Shown in pieces: positions 28,001 to 34,691 of a DNA stretch of 64,000 nt. A program made the translations under genes and the position numbers. Position 1 is the stretch's first letter. Every line of letters starts with the position of its first letter. The notes under the pieces were generated by a model. That model saw only the letters and a program-made list of their open reading frames with translations, was not told where the DNA came from and ran no database searches. The stretch covers positions 496,001-560,000 of the forward strand of contig NZ_JAAKZG010000001.1 in assembly GCF_011045115.1 (NCBI RefSeq). The letters run 5' to 3'. This stretch comes from Mesorhizobium zhangyense (GTDB lineage Bacteria; Pseudomonadota; Alphaproteobacteria; Rhizobiales; Rhizobiaceae).

Positions 28001-28092
28001 ATGACATGGCATTCAAGCAGGGGGCTTTCGCGCTGGCTAAAAGGGCGCAATCGGACTTGCGGGATTTGGAAGCCGGCTCCACTGCTCGATAG
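25057..28092 (+). CDS. Cyclase-homology domain / STAND-type ATPase / helical-repeat protein
   Basis: The 1011-residue multidomain protein begins with a class-III nucleotidyl cyclase homology domain (about 18-190): RRQVTALFYDIVGST with metal Asp28, and LGDGGCSYFGYP with Asp72. A STAND/AAA ATPase follows, with Walker A GDGGIGKS at 238-245 and Walker B LLVFEDVHWAD at 367-377. From about residue 640 on there are helical TPR-like repeats. The usual transition-state Asn of the cyclase (family pattern PNLAARLQ) is Val139 here, with Arg143 kept, so cyclase activity is doubtful. Such proteins are signal-responsive regulators. It is 15 nt upstream of the YcaO gene and heads the operon. The ribosome site is weak. 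Confidence 0.85.
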   Translation: MHPLWLNGDDPRIELSGERRQVTALFYDIVGSTEMLERSDPEDFSNIVSVFHRTAMAIIQENNGYLHQELGDGGCSYFGYPMQFEDAAEKAVRAALALVERCGRPRKGREPGVKLRVGVATGMVVISADGREIIGTAPVLAARLQAEAHPNSIFVSDSTYQLTRGSFEYGFIKHARLKGFSEPVPLWQVSGTRSGQDRFSISRRPEAPLQGRSAELGVLRRAWGKACSGRGHSLVIVGDGGIGKSRLVAELRREIGMNNSGEERVLQCHLRLTNRPLHPLLNYLETLLGSEALIERDASAFCDRLAAIGISVSKEIARPLVAFAAAKTRQATGYLQSSDKSARRFREQVIAAAAELLFVFADSKPQLLVFEDVHWADSMTSELIDRLSEGCRNRAMLIVATSRRLAAGNDDRERFSTTVRLSGLTAGAMTDLLVSLWKGPLPAGLAQFILDKSDGVPLFAEELAMFLQRRAAAGTTAADWNNLLNKSGITSLNDLLSARLSDVGNTRRTAQLASVIGREFGMSFLTRLLGPEKAVDNTDAELTELVAHGILETKTSAQGTIYRFRHSLLQEAAYASLLRTDCRQMHTRIAGLLTGGESTGMAHELAAWHCAQAGMHLDAAAYATKAAEACMIRSAMSEADTLLTMAEEQLARVSKRQKKTELQLDVLELRGVVSAALSGEGSQQTRRIYERALSIYRKQGGGDPGRRFALYWGWWFTAPNVTAQRARAQTLLNDMGEAQDPEVRLQSFHCAWATNFNAAQHEFCLSCVAKGLELYDAGRALRNRTIYGGHDAKVCGLGEKALSLSFMEDLPGSERAIKACLSAAEETDHVGSLLHALYYAVVQGRCQGRHDDVLRLTNRMKDLADRHSMAASRAKADMFGGWAEALSGSFEAGIRRFHEGLGLQEKIGTDDNISIQLDMQSELLERAGLRAEALNALERGVAESVKGGQFFWLPELYRRRAKLRAADGANPAATRRDLKRAYDMAFKQGAFALAKRAQSDLRDLEAGSTAR

Positions 28093-28107
28093 CGAACGGA
28101 CCGCCAA

Positions 28108-29289
28108 GTGAGATTGTATGACAACTCGCATCCCTCATTCCTCGAGTTTTCGGAGGCGCTAGTCAGCGCGCCTCCAAATATCGGGGAGACGATCCAGCGT
28201 GTTTTGGATAGGCGTCAAGAGTTTGGAATATCGCGGCTCGGATCGATCACCGGCCTGGATCGGATCGGAATAGCTGTGGCTCAAGCCGTTCGGCCGGACG
28301 CTCGCTCGGTCGTGGTAAGCCAGGGTAGCGGACTGACAGTCGAGCAGGCGGCGATATCTGCCCTGATGGAGGGAATAGAAAACTGGGCGGCCGAACACGT
28401 TTCGCGGGAGAGAGTGCGAAGCGTTACGGTCCGAAATTGTCCGGATGCGGATATGTGGGCAGATTTGTGGGCGCTTATGCCCGAGGGTTGTGATCTGGAG
28501 CCCCTCGGCTGGATCGACGGCTGGGACATTCTCTCAAGCCGAAAATGCTCCGTTCCCCTGGCGCTTGTCGATGCGTGCTACACCTTGCCGTCTCCACATG
28601 CGCCCTGGCTGCCGCGCAACACGACAGGGCTGGCCGCTGGAGCAAACGTCCTTCAAGCCGTAAGGCATGCATGCCTGGAAATTCTGGAACGTGATGCGCG
28701 CTGCTGGGCTTTAGGCAAACCCCATTTTTTTGATCGCTATCAGGTTGAGACGGCCAGCTTGGTTCGCGGCGCTCCGGGCAAGATCCTCGCACGGCTGCGA
28801 CAGTCAGGCATGGAAACGGGCGTCTGGTCGATCCCATCTGCCCACGGGCTTCCGATTTACTGGTGTCACGTTATGGAAGGTGAGAGGCAGATGGAACTTG
28901 CGCCCTTGCCAGCCGAGGGTTTTGCCTGCGGTCTGTCGAATGATGAGGCTCTTTCGAAGGCCCTGCTGGAAGCCTGCCGATCGCGGCTGACGGCGATGGC
29001 AGGCGCACGAGAGGATGTGACCATCGATCTGTACCGAGGCAGCTTCGATCGGCACCAGCTTGCCTCCTGGCGGAAGCAACTTGGGGCGAGGGGATCGCCG
29101 CTGCCACCTGATCCGATCCCGGTTTCTCGTCCGGAGATTGACGTCATCATCGATGCCTTGCGCTCCGCTGGTGCCACGGCTGTCGTGGTGGTGCCGCTTT
29201 TCGTCGACCAATCCATACCAGCCGCAGTCGTCAGGGTTGTCGCGCCGCCCCTCAGAACCTCTCCCGAGGAACTCGGACATGGCATGTGA
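28108..29289 (+). CDS. YcaO-domain protein (TfuA-associated type)
   Basis: The 393-residue protein carries the three ATP-binding regions of YcaO enzymes. The first is SQGSGL (71-76) followed by Ser84, Glu88 and Glu91; the second is NTTGLAAGAN (171-180) followed by EILERD with Glu191 and Glu194; the third is the distal ACRSRLTAMAGARED region. The preceding FGISRLGSITGLDRIGI segment is typical of TfuA-linked YcaO proteins. YcaO enzymes phosphorylate peptide amides to form azolines, or thioamides with TfuA. Two deviations are seen: the Lys of the usual SxGKG is Ser74, and Q183 replaces a usual Glu. The start is GTG at 28108. Its end overlaps the TfuA gene by 11 nt. Confidence 0.88.
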   Translation: MRLYDNSHPSFLEFSEALVSAPPNIGETIQRVLDRRQEFGISRLGSITGLDRIGIAVAQAVRPDARSVVVSQGSGLTVEQAAISALMEGIENWAAEHVSRERVRSVTVRNCPDADMWADLWALMPEGCDLEPLGWIDGWDILSSRKCSVPLALVDACYTLPSPHAPWLPRNTTGLAAGANVLQAVRHACLEILERDARCWALGKPHFFDRYQVETASLVRGAPGKILARLRQSGMETGVWSIPSAHGLPIYWCHVMEGERQMELAPLPAEGFACGLSNDEALSKALLEACRSRLTAMAGAREDVTIDLYRGSFDRHQLASWRKQLGARGSPLPPDPIPVSRPEIDVIIDALRSAGATAVVVVPLFVDQSIPAAVVRVVAPPLRTSPEELGHGM

Positions 29290-30061
29290 TATTGTCGTGT
29301 TTCTTGGGCCGACGCTGCCCATAGCGCAGGCGCGGAAACATCTCGACGCGCTGTATCTGCCGCCGGCAGAGCAGGGCAGTGTTTTCAAGGCAGTCGTCGA
29401 CCACCGCCCGGACGTCGTGGCGATCATCGACGGGGTCTTTGCCCAGCGTCCTGCTGTTCGGCACAAGGAAATTCTCTGGGCAATGGCGGCGGGTGTCGAG
29501 GTTCATGGAGCTTCGAGTATGGGAGCGCTCAGGGCTGCCGAACTCGCGCCAAATGGCATGTTCGGCCATGGCTTCGTCTATCGTTGGTATCGGCGTACGC
29601 CGCTTGCAGACGACGAGGAAGTAGCGGTGCCCATGGCACCGCTAGAGCTTGGATCAGTGCCGTTGGGGGATGCTCTCATCAATATGAGGCTCACGTTCAA
29701 AAAGGCGCTTCGACATGGTGTGATTAGCCGGATATCCTGCGATGCGCTGGAAACAGCCGCCCGTTCTCTGTACTTTGTCGATCGTCGTTACGCGCAAGTG
29801 ATTGCTACGGCCCGACTTGCAGGCCTATCGCTATCGTCTGAACTTGACGCTTTTGAGCGATGGCTACCTGGGAATCTCGTTGATCGCAAGCAAGCCGATG
29901 CAGTGCGCCTGCTGCGTTACCTTGCCGATCGCGGCAAACAAATCCGTCCCAAGGAAGACACCGCGTTTACACTTACGGAGGCGTGGGCGATTGATCTGGA
30001 GGCGTCATCGTATTGGGACGACTACGTAAAGTATGGTCAACCATCGGATGGCATAAATTAA
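29279..30061 (+). CDS. TfuA-like protein (YcaO partner)
   Basis: The 260-residue protein matches the TfuA family across its first 120 residues: VFLGPTLPIAQAR, LPPAEQGSVF, the IIDGVF strand (49-54), HKEIL (62-66), GASSMGALRAAEL (77-89) and the acidic DDEEVAV (111-117). TfuA was named from trifolitoxin synthesis in Rhizobium and partners YcaO in backbone thioamidation (methanogen McrA, thioamitide RiPPs), probably delivering sulfide or assisting catalysis. The ATG at 29279 is chosen where homology begins; the open frame upstream runs through the YcaO gene. The 11-nt overlap with YcaO indicates coupled translation. Confidence 0.9.
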   Translation: MACDIVVFLGPTLPIAQARKHLDALYLPPAEQGSVFKAVVDHRPDVVAIIDGVFAQRPAVRHKEILWAMAAGVEVHGASSMGALRAAELAPNGMFGHGFVYRWYRRTPLADDEEVAVPMAPLELGSVPLGDALINMRLTFKKALRHGVISRISCDALETAARSLYFVDRRYAQVIATARLAGLSLSSELDAFERWLPGNLVDRKQADAVRLLRYLADRGKQIRPKEDTAFTLTEAWAIDLEASSYWDDYVKYGQPSDGIN

Positions 30062-30099
30062 CAATAATCAATGACATTCTAATGTAACCGTGAGAAATT

Positions 30100-30119
30100 A
30101 CAGCGCTTCAGGGCGCTGT
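30100..30119 (+). promoter_or_regulatory. Hairpin at the translation start of the metallopeptidase gene
   Basis: ACAGCGC (30100-30106) pairs with GCGCTGT (30113-30119) around a TTCAGG loop, ending 4 nt before the ATG at 30124. No T-run follows, so it is not a terminator. No clear ribosome site lies outside the hairpin, so it could gate translation of the peptidase. This is inference from position. Confidence 0.4.
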
Positions 30120-30123
30120 GTGA

Positions 30124-31329
30124 ATGAAAACTCTTACGACGCCGATAGATAATCCTGCCAAGAATTCCGAGAAAAATCTTGGAACACGTTTTCTTGTCTA
30201 TCCGCAACCGCCCTTTGTCCGTGGCTATGAACACCCTGAAGTCGTTTGGCTCGCTCCAAGTCCCGGCGAGATAGCCGCAGGTCCTGCTGACCGCAGAATG
30301 TATGTCGCCGAACCGGTCGAACCGAAACCTCCATATAAATTTCCCGAAATGCCTCCCTATGCAGGCAGGATCGGGCCACCGGTAGAACCAGGCCCCGATG
30401 GGCATTTCGATTATCTGACGCCCGGAACATTCGACTTCCTCAGCGCTCACGTCTACGCGTGCGTGCGCCGTGTGCTCGACATCTGTGAAGGCTATATCGG
30501 GCGCGAAATTCCATGGCATTTCGCGCCGATGGTCGAACGGCTGGAGATCGTGCCGATTATTCCCGGCTGGGACAACGCACAATCAGGTTTCGGTTTTCTC
30601 GAACTGGGTGAAAATGACGATGCCGACCATCAGTTCTGCTACGGCCTGAATTTCGACGCCGTAGCACATGAAGTCGGGCATCTCGTTTTGCTCAGCGAAC
30701 TCGGCTTGCCGCAGTTCACGGAAGGAGGGCCCGACTTCTTTTGCTATCACGAGGCGATAGCCGACTTCATATCCTTGCTCGGTCTGCTGCATTTCGACAC
30801 GGCGCTGGACCGCGTCCTGCGTCGGACCGGCGGCAATCTTCTCATCCACAATGAACTAGACAGATTTGCCGAGACAGGCGACGAGAGCCAGCTCCGCAAT
30901 TTCAGCAATTCGCTTCGTCTGAATGACGTGAGTTTCGAGGTGCATGACCGCTCGAAACCCTTTGCAGGAGCGCTCTTCGATTGTCTTCTGGAGGTACATC
31001 AGTCGCTTTTGTTCGACCGGGGAATTTCACGGCTCGACCCGCGTAAATACAGCGACCTGCGCAGGCAGATGCCGGTATCGCAGATCGAGGAACGCCTGAG
31101 CGCGACGAAGTCGGACTACAGGTTCAGGCACTTCGCCACCAAAGCCGCGCTGACGGATGCCAGGGACATCATAGGTGAAGCGATGATCCGTTCCTGGAGG
31201 ACGCTTGATCCGGACCATATCAATTTCGAGGACGCCGCTGCCGCGTTTCTGCATGAGGCGGAACTCGGTCGCGGCCGCTCGAATGTCAATCAATTCGAAG
31301 ATTGCTTCAGATGGCGGGAAATACTGTGA
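30124..31329 (+). CDS. Gluzincin-type zinc metallopeptidase (HEVGH...EAIAD)
   Basis: The 401-residue protein has a complete gluzincin zinc site: His182-Glu183-x-x-His186 in FDAVAHEVGHLV and the third ligand Glu210 within EAIAD (E210xxxD214), 24 residues after His186, the thermolysin-like arrangement. There is no signal peptide or membrane segment, so it should act in the cytosol. The N-terminal 100 residues are proline-rich and unlike known propeptides. It sits in the YcaO-TfuA operon, 62 nt after tfuA, where a role in cutting a modified precursor or an effector target is plausible. The exact MEROPS family cannot be named from sequence alone. Confidence 0.8.
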   Translation: MKTLTTPIDNPAKNSEKNLGTRFLVYPQPPFVRGYEHPEVVWLAPSPGEIAAGPADRRMYVAEPVEPKPPYKFPEMPPYAGRIGPPVEPGPDGHFDYLTPGTFDFLSAHVYACVRRVLDICEGYIGREIPWHFAPMVERLEIVPIIPGWDNAQSGFGFLELGENDDADHQFCYGLNFDAVAHEVGHLVLLSELGLPQFTEGGPDFFCYHEAIADFISLLGLLHFDTALDRVLRRTGGNLLIHNELDRFAETGDESQLRNFSNSLRLNDVSFEVHDRSKPFAGALFDCLLEVHQSLLFDRGISRLDPRKYSDLRRQMPVSQIEERLSATKSDYRFRHFATKAALTDARDIIGEAMIRSWRTLDPDHINFEDAAAAFLHEAELGRGRSNVNQFEDCFRWREIL

Positions 31330-31353
31330 ATTTTCTGAAAGGAGAGGGTGACC

Positions 31354-31887
31354 ATGAGCGAAGACAATTGCGACATTCCAGCCCCCGCGAGTACAGGCAT
31401 ATTCATCCCGGAGGAGATTTTCCTCTATGGTGTCAAGCTAAATAGAAAAGAAGATTATGCCGATATCTATGCAGGTGACGGACAGGAACTTAGAGTTCAG
31501 CTCAATAGAAATAAATTGGTAAGCAGAAATAACTATTCAATTGTTGCGGCTTATGGCTACGCATACGAGGGCTATTGTTACCGCTTCGACAGGGTCCGTC
31601 TCCTCGTTGTCACCGTTTCCAAAGATGAGGATCCGGTTGGTTGCGGATACGATTTCGAGAAAGCTTCCACGCCTGCCGCGAAAGCAGGGGGCGCCCCCAC
31701 TTCTCCAGCGCCCAAATACAGGATGTGGCGCATCATGGCGGACACGAAGATGCTGGAACTCGCAACGGCATTCAACGATGCGAAAACACTCATTCTGGAC
31801 GCCAATCTTCCGGGTGTCAGAGCACCCAATTCATACTCCATCACCGTGAGGATGGCCCATCGAGGTGGGCGAATGACACGGGATTGA
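31354..31887 (+). CDS. Hypothetical protein of the YcaO-TfuA operon (177 residues)
   Basis: No family is recognised. The 177-residue protein has no signal peptide or membrane segment. It has a predicted mixed beta start (IFIPEEIFLYGVKL, ELRVQLNRNKLVS), a Tyr-rich stretch (YGYAYEGYCYRF), three cysteines (in DNCDIP, GYCYRF and VGCGYD), an Ala/Pro/Ser-rich linker near residues 105-122, and a C-terminal domain with LELATAFNDAKTLILDANLPG. GGAGAGG precedes the ATG at 31354 by 6 nt; a GTG at 31348 abuts that site and is rejected. Codon use is markedly AT-rich (44 G+C of 120 nt at 31441-31560), unlike the surrounding chromosome. It may be a substrate, immunity or accessory protein. Confidence 0.75.
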   Translation: MSEDNCDIPAPASTGIFIPEEIFLYGVKLNRKEDYADIYAGDGQELRVQLNRNKLVSRNNYSIVAAYGYAYEGYCYRFDRVRLLVVTVSKDEDPVGCGYDFEKASTPAAKAGGAPTSPAPKYRMWRIMADTKMLELATAFNDAKTLILDANLPGVRAPNSYSITVRMAHRGGRMTRD

Positions 31888-31927
31888 ACCCGCGCAAATC
31901 AGGTTGGATGAAAGAGGAGCATCTTAC

Positions 31928-32239
31928 ATGACCATTACCGTCAAGATCAGCTTCGGGCGCGATACAGAAGATCTGTCAATCTACGACCAATACGACGACG
32001 GCAATCAACTTGGGACGACAAAAAAATACAAAAAAACAGATAAACAATCTCCAAATCCGTTAATCTTGGACGTTGCGACAAAAATCACCGGCGGCCGAGG
32101 AAGATTGCGCATGGTCGAGACTAAAAGTGGAATTACACTGACCGACGAGACGATTGATGTCTGGGAAAACCAAGTCAATATTTGGCCGGTTATTGATACC
32201 GTTCAGGATCTCGCAAGGGTGATAACTGAGAACCAGTAA
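31928..32239 (+). CDS. Hypothetical small protein of the YcaO-TfuA operon (103 residues)
   Basis: No family is recognised. The 103-residue protein lacks cysteine, signal peptide and membrane segments. It is polar, with a Lys-rich TTKKYKKTDKQ patch near residues 30-40, a GGRGRLRM turn, and a C-terminal amphipathic segment (VIDTVQDLARVITENQ). GAGGAG lies upstream of the ATG at 31928 and decides the start over an ATG at 31904. It is AT-rich (53 G+C of 120 nt at 31981-32100). It is the last gene of the operon, 40 nt after the 177-residue protein, with no clear terminator after it. Confidence 0.7.
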   Translation: MTITVKISFGRDTEDLSIYDQYDDGNQLGTTKKYKKTDKQSPNPLILDVATKITGGRGRLRMVETKSGITLTDETIDVWENQVNIWPVIDTVQDLARVITENQ

Positions 32240-32290
32240 AAACGCTTCCGTCCACGCTGATGGATCGAAGGGCTATGTAGGGAAGGGTGG

Positions 32291-32413
32291 CTAACACGCC
32301 GCCGCCCGGCGACCGTCGGCCGAAAACGCAAACTTGTAGATCGTCTCGTGGCTGACCGAGATCGGATGACGCTCCAGCCGCATGCGGCCGGCGATCTGCT
32401 GAAACCATGGCTC
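32291..32413 (-). pseudogene. Remnant of an IS30-family transposase
   Basis: On the minus strand, a frame without an obvious start reads QQIAGRMRLE, then VSHETIYKFAFSADGRR, and stops at 32291. IAGR(L/M) followed about 10 residues later by SHETIY(R/K) is the hallmark of IS30-family transposases just before the catalytic core. Both flanking parts of the gene are missing and no inverted repeats are visible. It occupies most of the 305-nt gap between the orphan protein and the thioesterase gene; the rest of that gap holds nothing I can support. It marks past insertion-element activity at the island edge. Confidence 0.7.
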
Positions 32414-32544
32414 TGTCGCACTTGAAAATAGAATGTACCCGCAATACACGAATAAGTCGCATAAGATAGATTATGGAACTGAGTGATGGTTGAATAGCGC
32501 GTTTTCCTGCTTCCGGATGACCTTAGCCAGTGTCAGATCGACCT

Positions 32545-33000
32545 TCAGCCCTCAACGAAAATCGCGGCCAAAGCATCCCTCAGACGATCGTTGAGCGGTT
32601 TCGGCCGGCGCGTTTGCCTGTCGACGTAGACATGGACGAAGAAGCCTTCGGCCGCAGCGTGAGTTTCGTCGTTGCGGAACAGTCCGACATCATAGCGCAC
32701 GGACGACGAGCCGAGCCTTGCCACGCGGATGCCGGCGGTCACGGTGTCGGGAAACGCAAGCTCCGAAAAATACCGGCAGCCGGTTTCGACCACCAGGCCG
32801 ATCTGGTCGCCGGCATGGATGTCGAGCACACCGGCATCGATCAACCAGCCATTCACAGCGGTGTCGAACAGCGAGTAATGCACGACGTTGTTCATATGGC
32901 CGTAGATGTCATTGTCCATCCAGCGCGTGCCGATGGTGCGGAACGCCTTGTACGAGGCGCGCTGAGATGGTGAAGCCCGTTCGCTCATGCTCCTCACCAT
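32545..33000 (-). CDS. Acyl-CoA thioesterase family protein (hot-dog fold)
   Basis: The protein of about 147-151 residues has the 4HBT/YbgC-FadM pattern: TIGTRWMDNDIYGHMNNVVHYSLFDTAVNGWL with the catalytic-type Asp and the GHMNN turn, then YFSELAFPDTVTAGIRVARLG. It hydrolyses acyl-CoA thioesters in the cytosol; chain-length preference is unknown. It overlaps the end of the iron alcohol dehydrogenase gene, so the two are co-transcribed. The start is either ATG 33000 or ATG 32988; neither has an ideally spaced ribosome site. Confidence 0.88.
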   Translation of the reverse strand: MVRSMSERASPSQRASYKAFRTIGTRWMDNDIYGHMNNVVHYSLFDTAVNGWLIDAGVLDIHAGDQIGLVVETGCRYFSELAFPDTVTAGIRVARLGSSSVRYDVGLFRNDETHAAAEGFFVHVYVDRQTRRPKPLNDRLRDALAAIFVEG

Positions 33001-34154
33001 GCCGCCCGGTAGATCGTCAGCGCGTCGGCTTCACTGACTTCGCGCGGATTGTTGACCAGAAGCCGCTGCTGTTTCATCGCGTCCGACGCCATTCTGGCGA
33101 GATGTTCTTCGCCGATCCCGACATCGCGCAGACGCGGCTGAAGCCCAAGTTTGCGCGACAGTGATGCCAGTTCCTCGATGAAGGCCGCGCAGCGGGTTTG
33201 CGTGCTTTCCTCGCGTGCCAGATGAGGAAATGCGTCGGCGGCGATCTCGGCATAGAGATGCGCGGCATCCGGCGCGTTGAAGCGCAGCACGTGCGGCAGC
33301 ACCAAGGCGTTCGAAAGCCCATGCGGAACATGAAACGTGCCGCCGATCGGATAAGCCAGCGCATGAACGGCGGCCACGGGCGAATTGGCGAATGCCTGTC
33401 CGGCAAGCATGGAGCCAAGCAGCATCGCGCCGCGCGCTTCGACATTCGCGCCCTCGAACACCGCCTTTTCGATGTTGGCGCCGAGCAGTTGCAGCGCCTG
33501 TTTCGCGAGCATTTTCGACAGCGGATTGTTGTTGGCGTTCTTCGATGCGTAGGCCTCGATGGCGTGAACCATCGCATCTATGCCGGTCGCAGCCGTGATT
33601 GCCGGTGGCAGGCCGAGTGTCAGTTGCGCATCGAGCACGGCGATGTCAGGCAGGATTACGGCGCTGGAAACGCCGCGCTTTTCTTCCTCACCAACGGTGA
33701 TGATGGAGACCGGCGTCACCTCAGAACCGGTGCCCGCCGTGGTCGGCACCAGCACCAGCGGCAGCCTCGGACCCTTGGCGTTGCCGACGCCCCAGGCATC
33801 GTCGATGTTTTCGCCCGAACCGATCAGCAGTGCGGCAAGCTTGGCGACATCGAGTGACGACCCACCGCCGAAGCCGACGACGCCGGTAGCACCAACTGAG
33901 CGGCCTGCCTCCACAGCCTTCATAACGGTCGCGAGCGACGGATCGGCCTCGACCGCGTCAAAAATGGCGACTGACGTCCCCTCTCCCTGCAATGACGCGA
34001 TGGCCGGGTCGCACAGGCCGAGCTTGCGCAGGCCCGGATCGGTCACGAACAGAACGGAGCCGCCCAACTTCCTGCCGGCGATCTTTCCCAAACGCGCGGC
34101 CGAGCCGGGTTCAAAGACAATGGAGGCCGTCGTGTTGAAAATAAATGGAGACAT
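32994..34154 (-). CDS. Iron-containing alcohol dehydrogenase
   Basis: The 386-residue group-III alcohol dehydrogenase has the NAD-binding GGGS (96-99) and VPTTAGTGSEVTP. The iron-ligand regions are GIDAMVHAIEAY and GTFHVPHGLSNALVLPH. It oxidises or reduces short alcohols or aldehydes in the cytosol; the precise substrate is not evident. The ATG at 34154 gives the family start (MSPFIFNTTASIVFEPGSA). The downstream thioesterase overlaps its stop, which suggests a small operon in aldehyde or acyl metabolism (inference). Confidence 0.9.
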   Translation of the reverse strand: MSPFIFNTTASIVFEPGSAARLGKIAGRKLGGSVLFVTDPGLRKLGLCDPAIASLQGEGTSVAIFDAVEADPSLATVMKAVEAGRSVGATGVVGFGGGSSLDVAKLAALLIGSGENIDDAWGVGNAKGPRLPLVLVPTTAGTGSEVTPVSIITVGEEEKRGVSSAVILPDIAVLDAQLTLGLPPAITAATGIDAMVHAIEAYASKNANNNPLSKMLAKQALQLLGANIEKAVFEGANVEARGAMLLGSMLAGQAFANSPVAAVHALAYPIGGTFHVPHGLSNALVLPHVLRFNAPDAAHLYAEIAADAFPHLAREESTQTRCAAFIEELASLSRKLGLQPRLRDVGIGEEHLARMASDAMKQQRLLVNNPREVSEADALTIYRAAW

Positions 34155-34200
34155 TACAATGGCCTCGGCTGCATTTCTCACCCTTTACATGCCTGCTTTT

Positions 34201-34674
34201 CTAGCCCGCCGCAAGGTCGGCAGTGGTTGCGCGTGCAGCAGTCAGCAAGGCCTCTGGTTCGGCGGCGAAGACGGCATCATGCGCGCCGGCTGCTGCCCAG
34301 ACCTGGCGGAACGACAACAGCGCTCGATCGGCAAATGCCGGGATTGCCGCCTTGTGACCGATCGGCGAAACGCCGCCGATGGCAAAGCCGGTCTCGTCGC
34401 GAATGTAGCGAGGATCAGCACGCTTCAGTGGCTCGGTCGCCAGTGCAGCCGCCTTGGCAAGGTCCAGTTGGTTGGATCCTGAAAGCAGGAAGAGATAGAG
34501 CCGTCCGCTGTTCTCACCCTGGAAGATCAGCGATTTGACGATTTGTGCAACGCTGCAGCCGCATTGTTCGGCGGCTTCTTCCGCCGTGCGCGTCGATGCG
34601 CCCATGCGGCGGACTTCGATCTCGAGCCCGGCGGCCGCCGCTGCCTCTGTCACGCGTTCGATGCTGCCGGCCAT
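34201..34674 (-). CDS. YbaK/ProX-type aminoacyl-tRNA deacylase-like protein
   Basis: The 157-residue protein has the YbaK/EbsC/ProX fold markers: VAQIVKSLIF with the conserved Lys in strand context, LFLLSGSNQLD, and the FAIGGVSPIGH loop. Members hydrolyse mischarged aminoacyl-tRNAs such as Ala- or Cys-tRNA(Pro). It is on the same strand as the alcohol dehydrogenase gene, which starts 46 nt downstream of its stop. Confidence 0.87.
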   Translation of the reverse strand: MAGSIERVTEAAAAAGLEIEVRRMGASTRTAEEAAEQCGCSVAQIVKSLIFQGENSGRLYLFLLSGSNQLDLAKAAALATEPLKRADPRYIRDETGFAIGGVSPIGHKAAIPAFADRALLSFRQVWAAAGAHDAVFAAEPEALLTAARATTADLAAG

Positions 34675-34691
34675 GTCAGGTTTCTCTGCCT

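Noticed and set aside
29060-29278. N-terminal extension of the TfuA frame
   Set aside because: The extra 73 residues are an out-of-frame reading of the YcaO gene; TfuA homology starts at 29279.
25057-32239. Trifolitoxin-type gene cluster
   Set aside because: Only TfuA and YcaO are shared in kind; no tfxA-like precursor, nitroreductase-like or transporter genes are present.
32407-32469. 20-codon plus-strand ORF (starts MALSHLKIEC) downstream of the orphan genes, considered as a RiPP precursor
   Set aside because: No ribosome-binding site, lies in the transposase remnant, and has no core-like repeat of modifiable residues.
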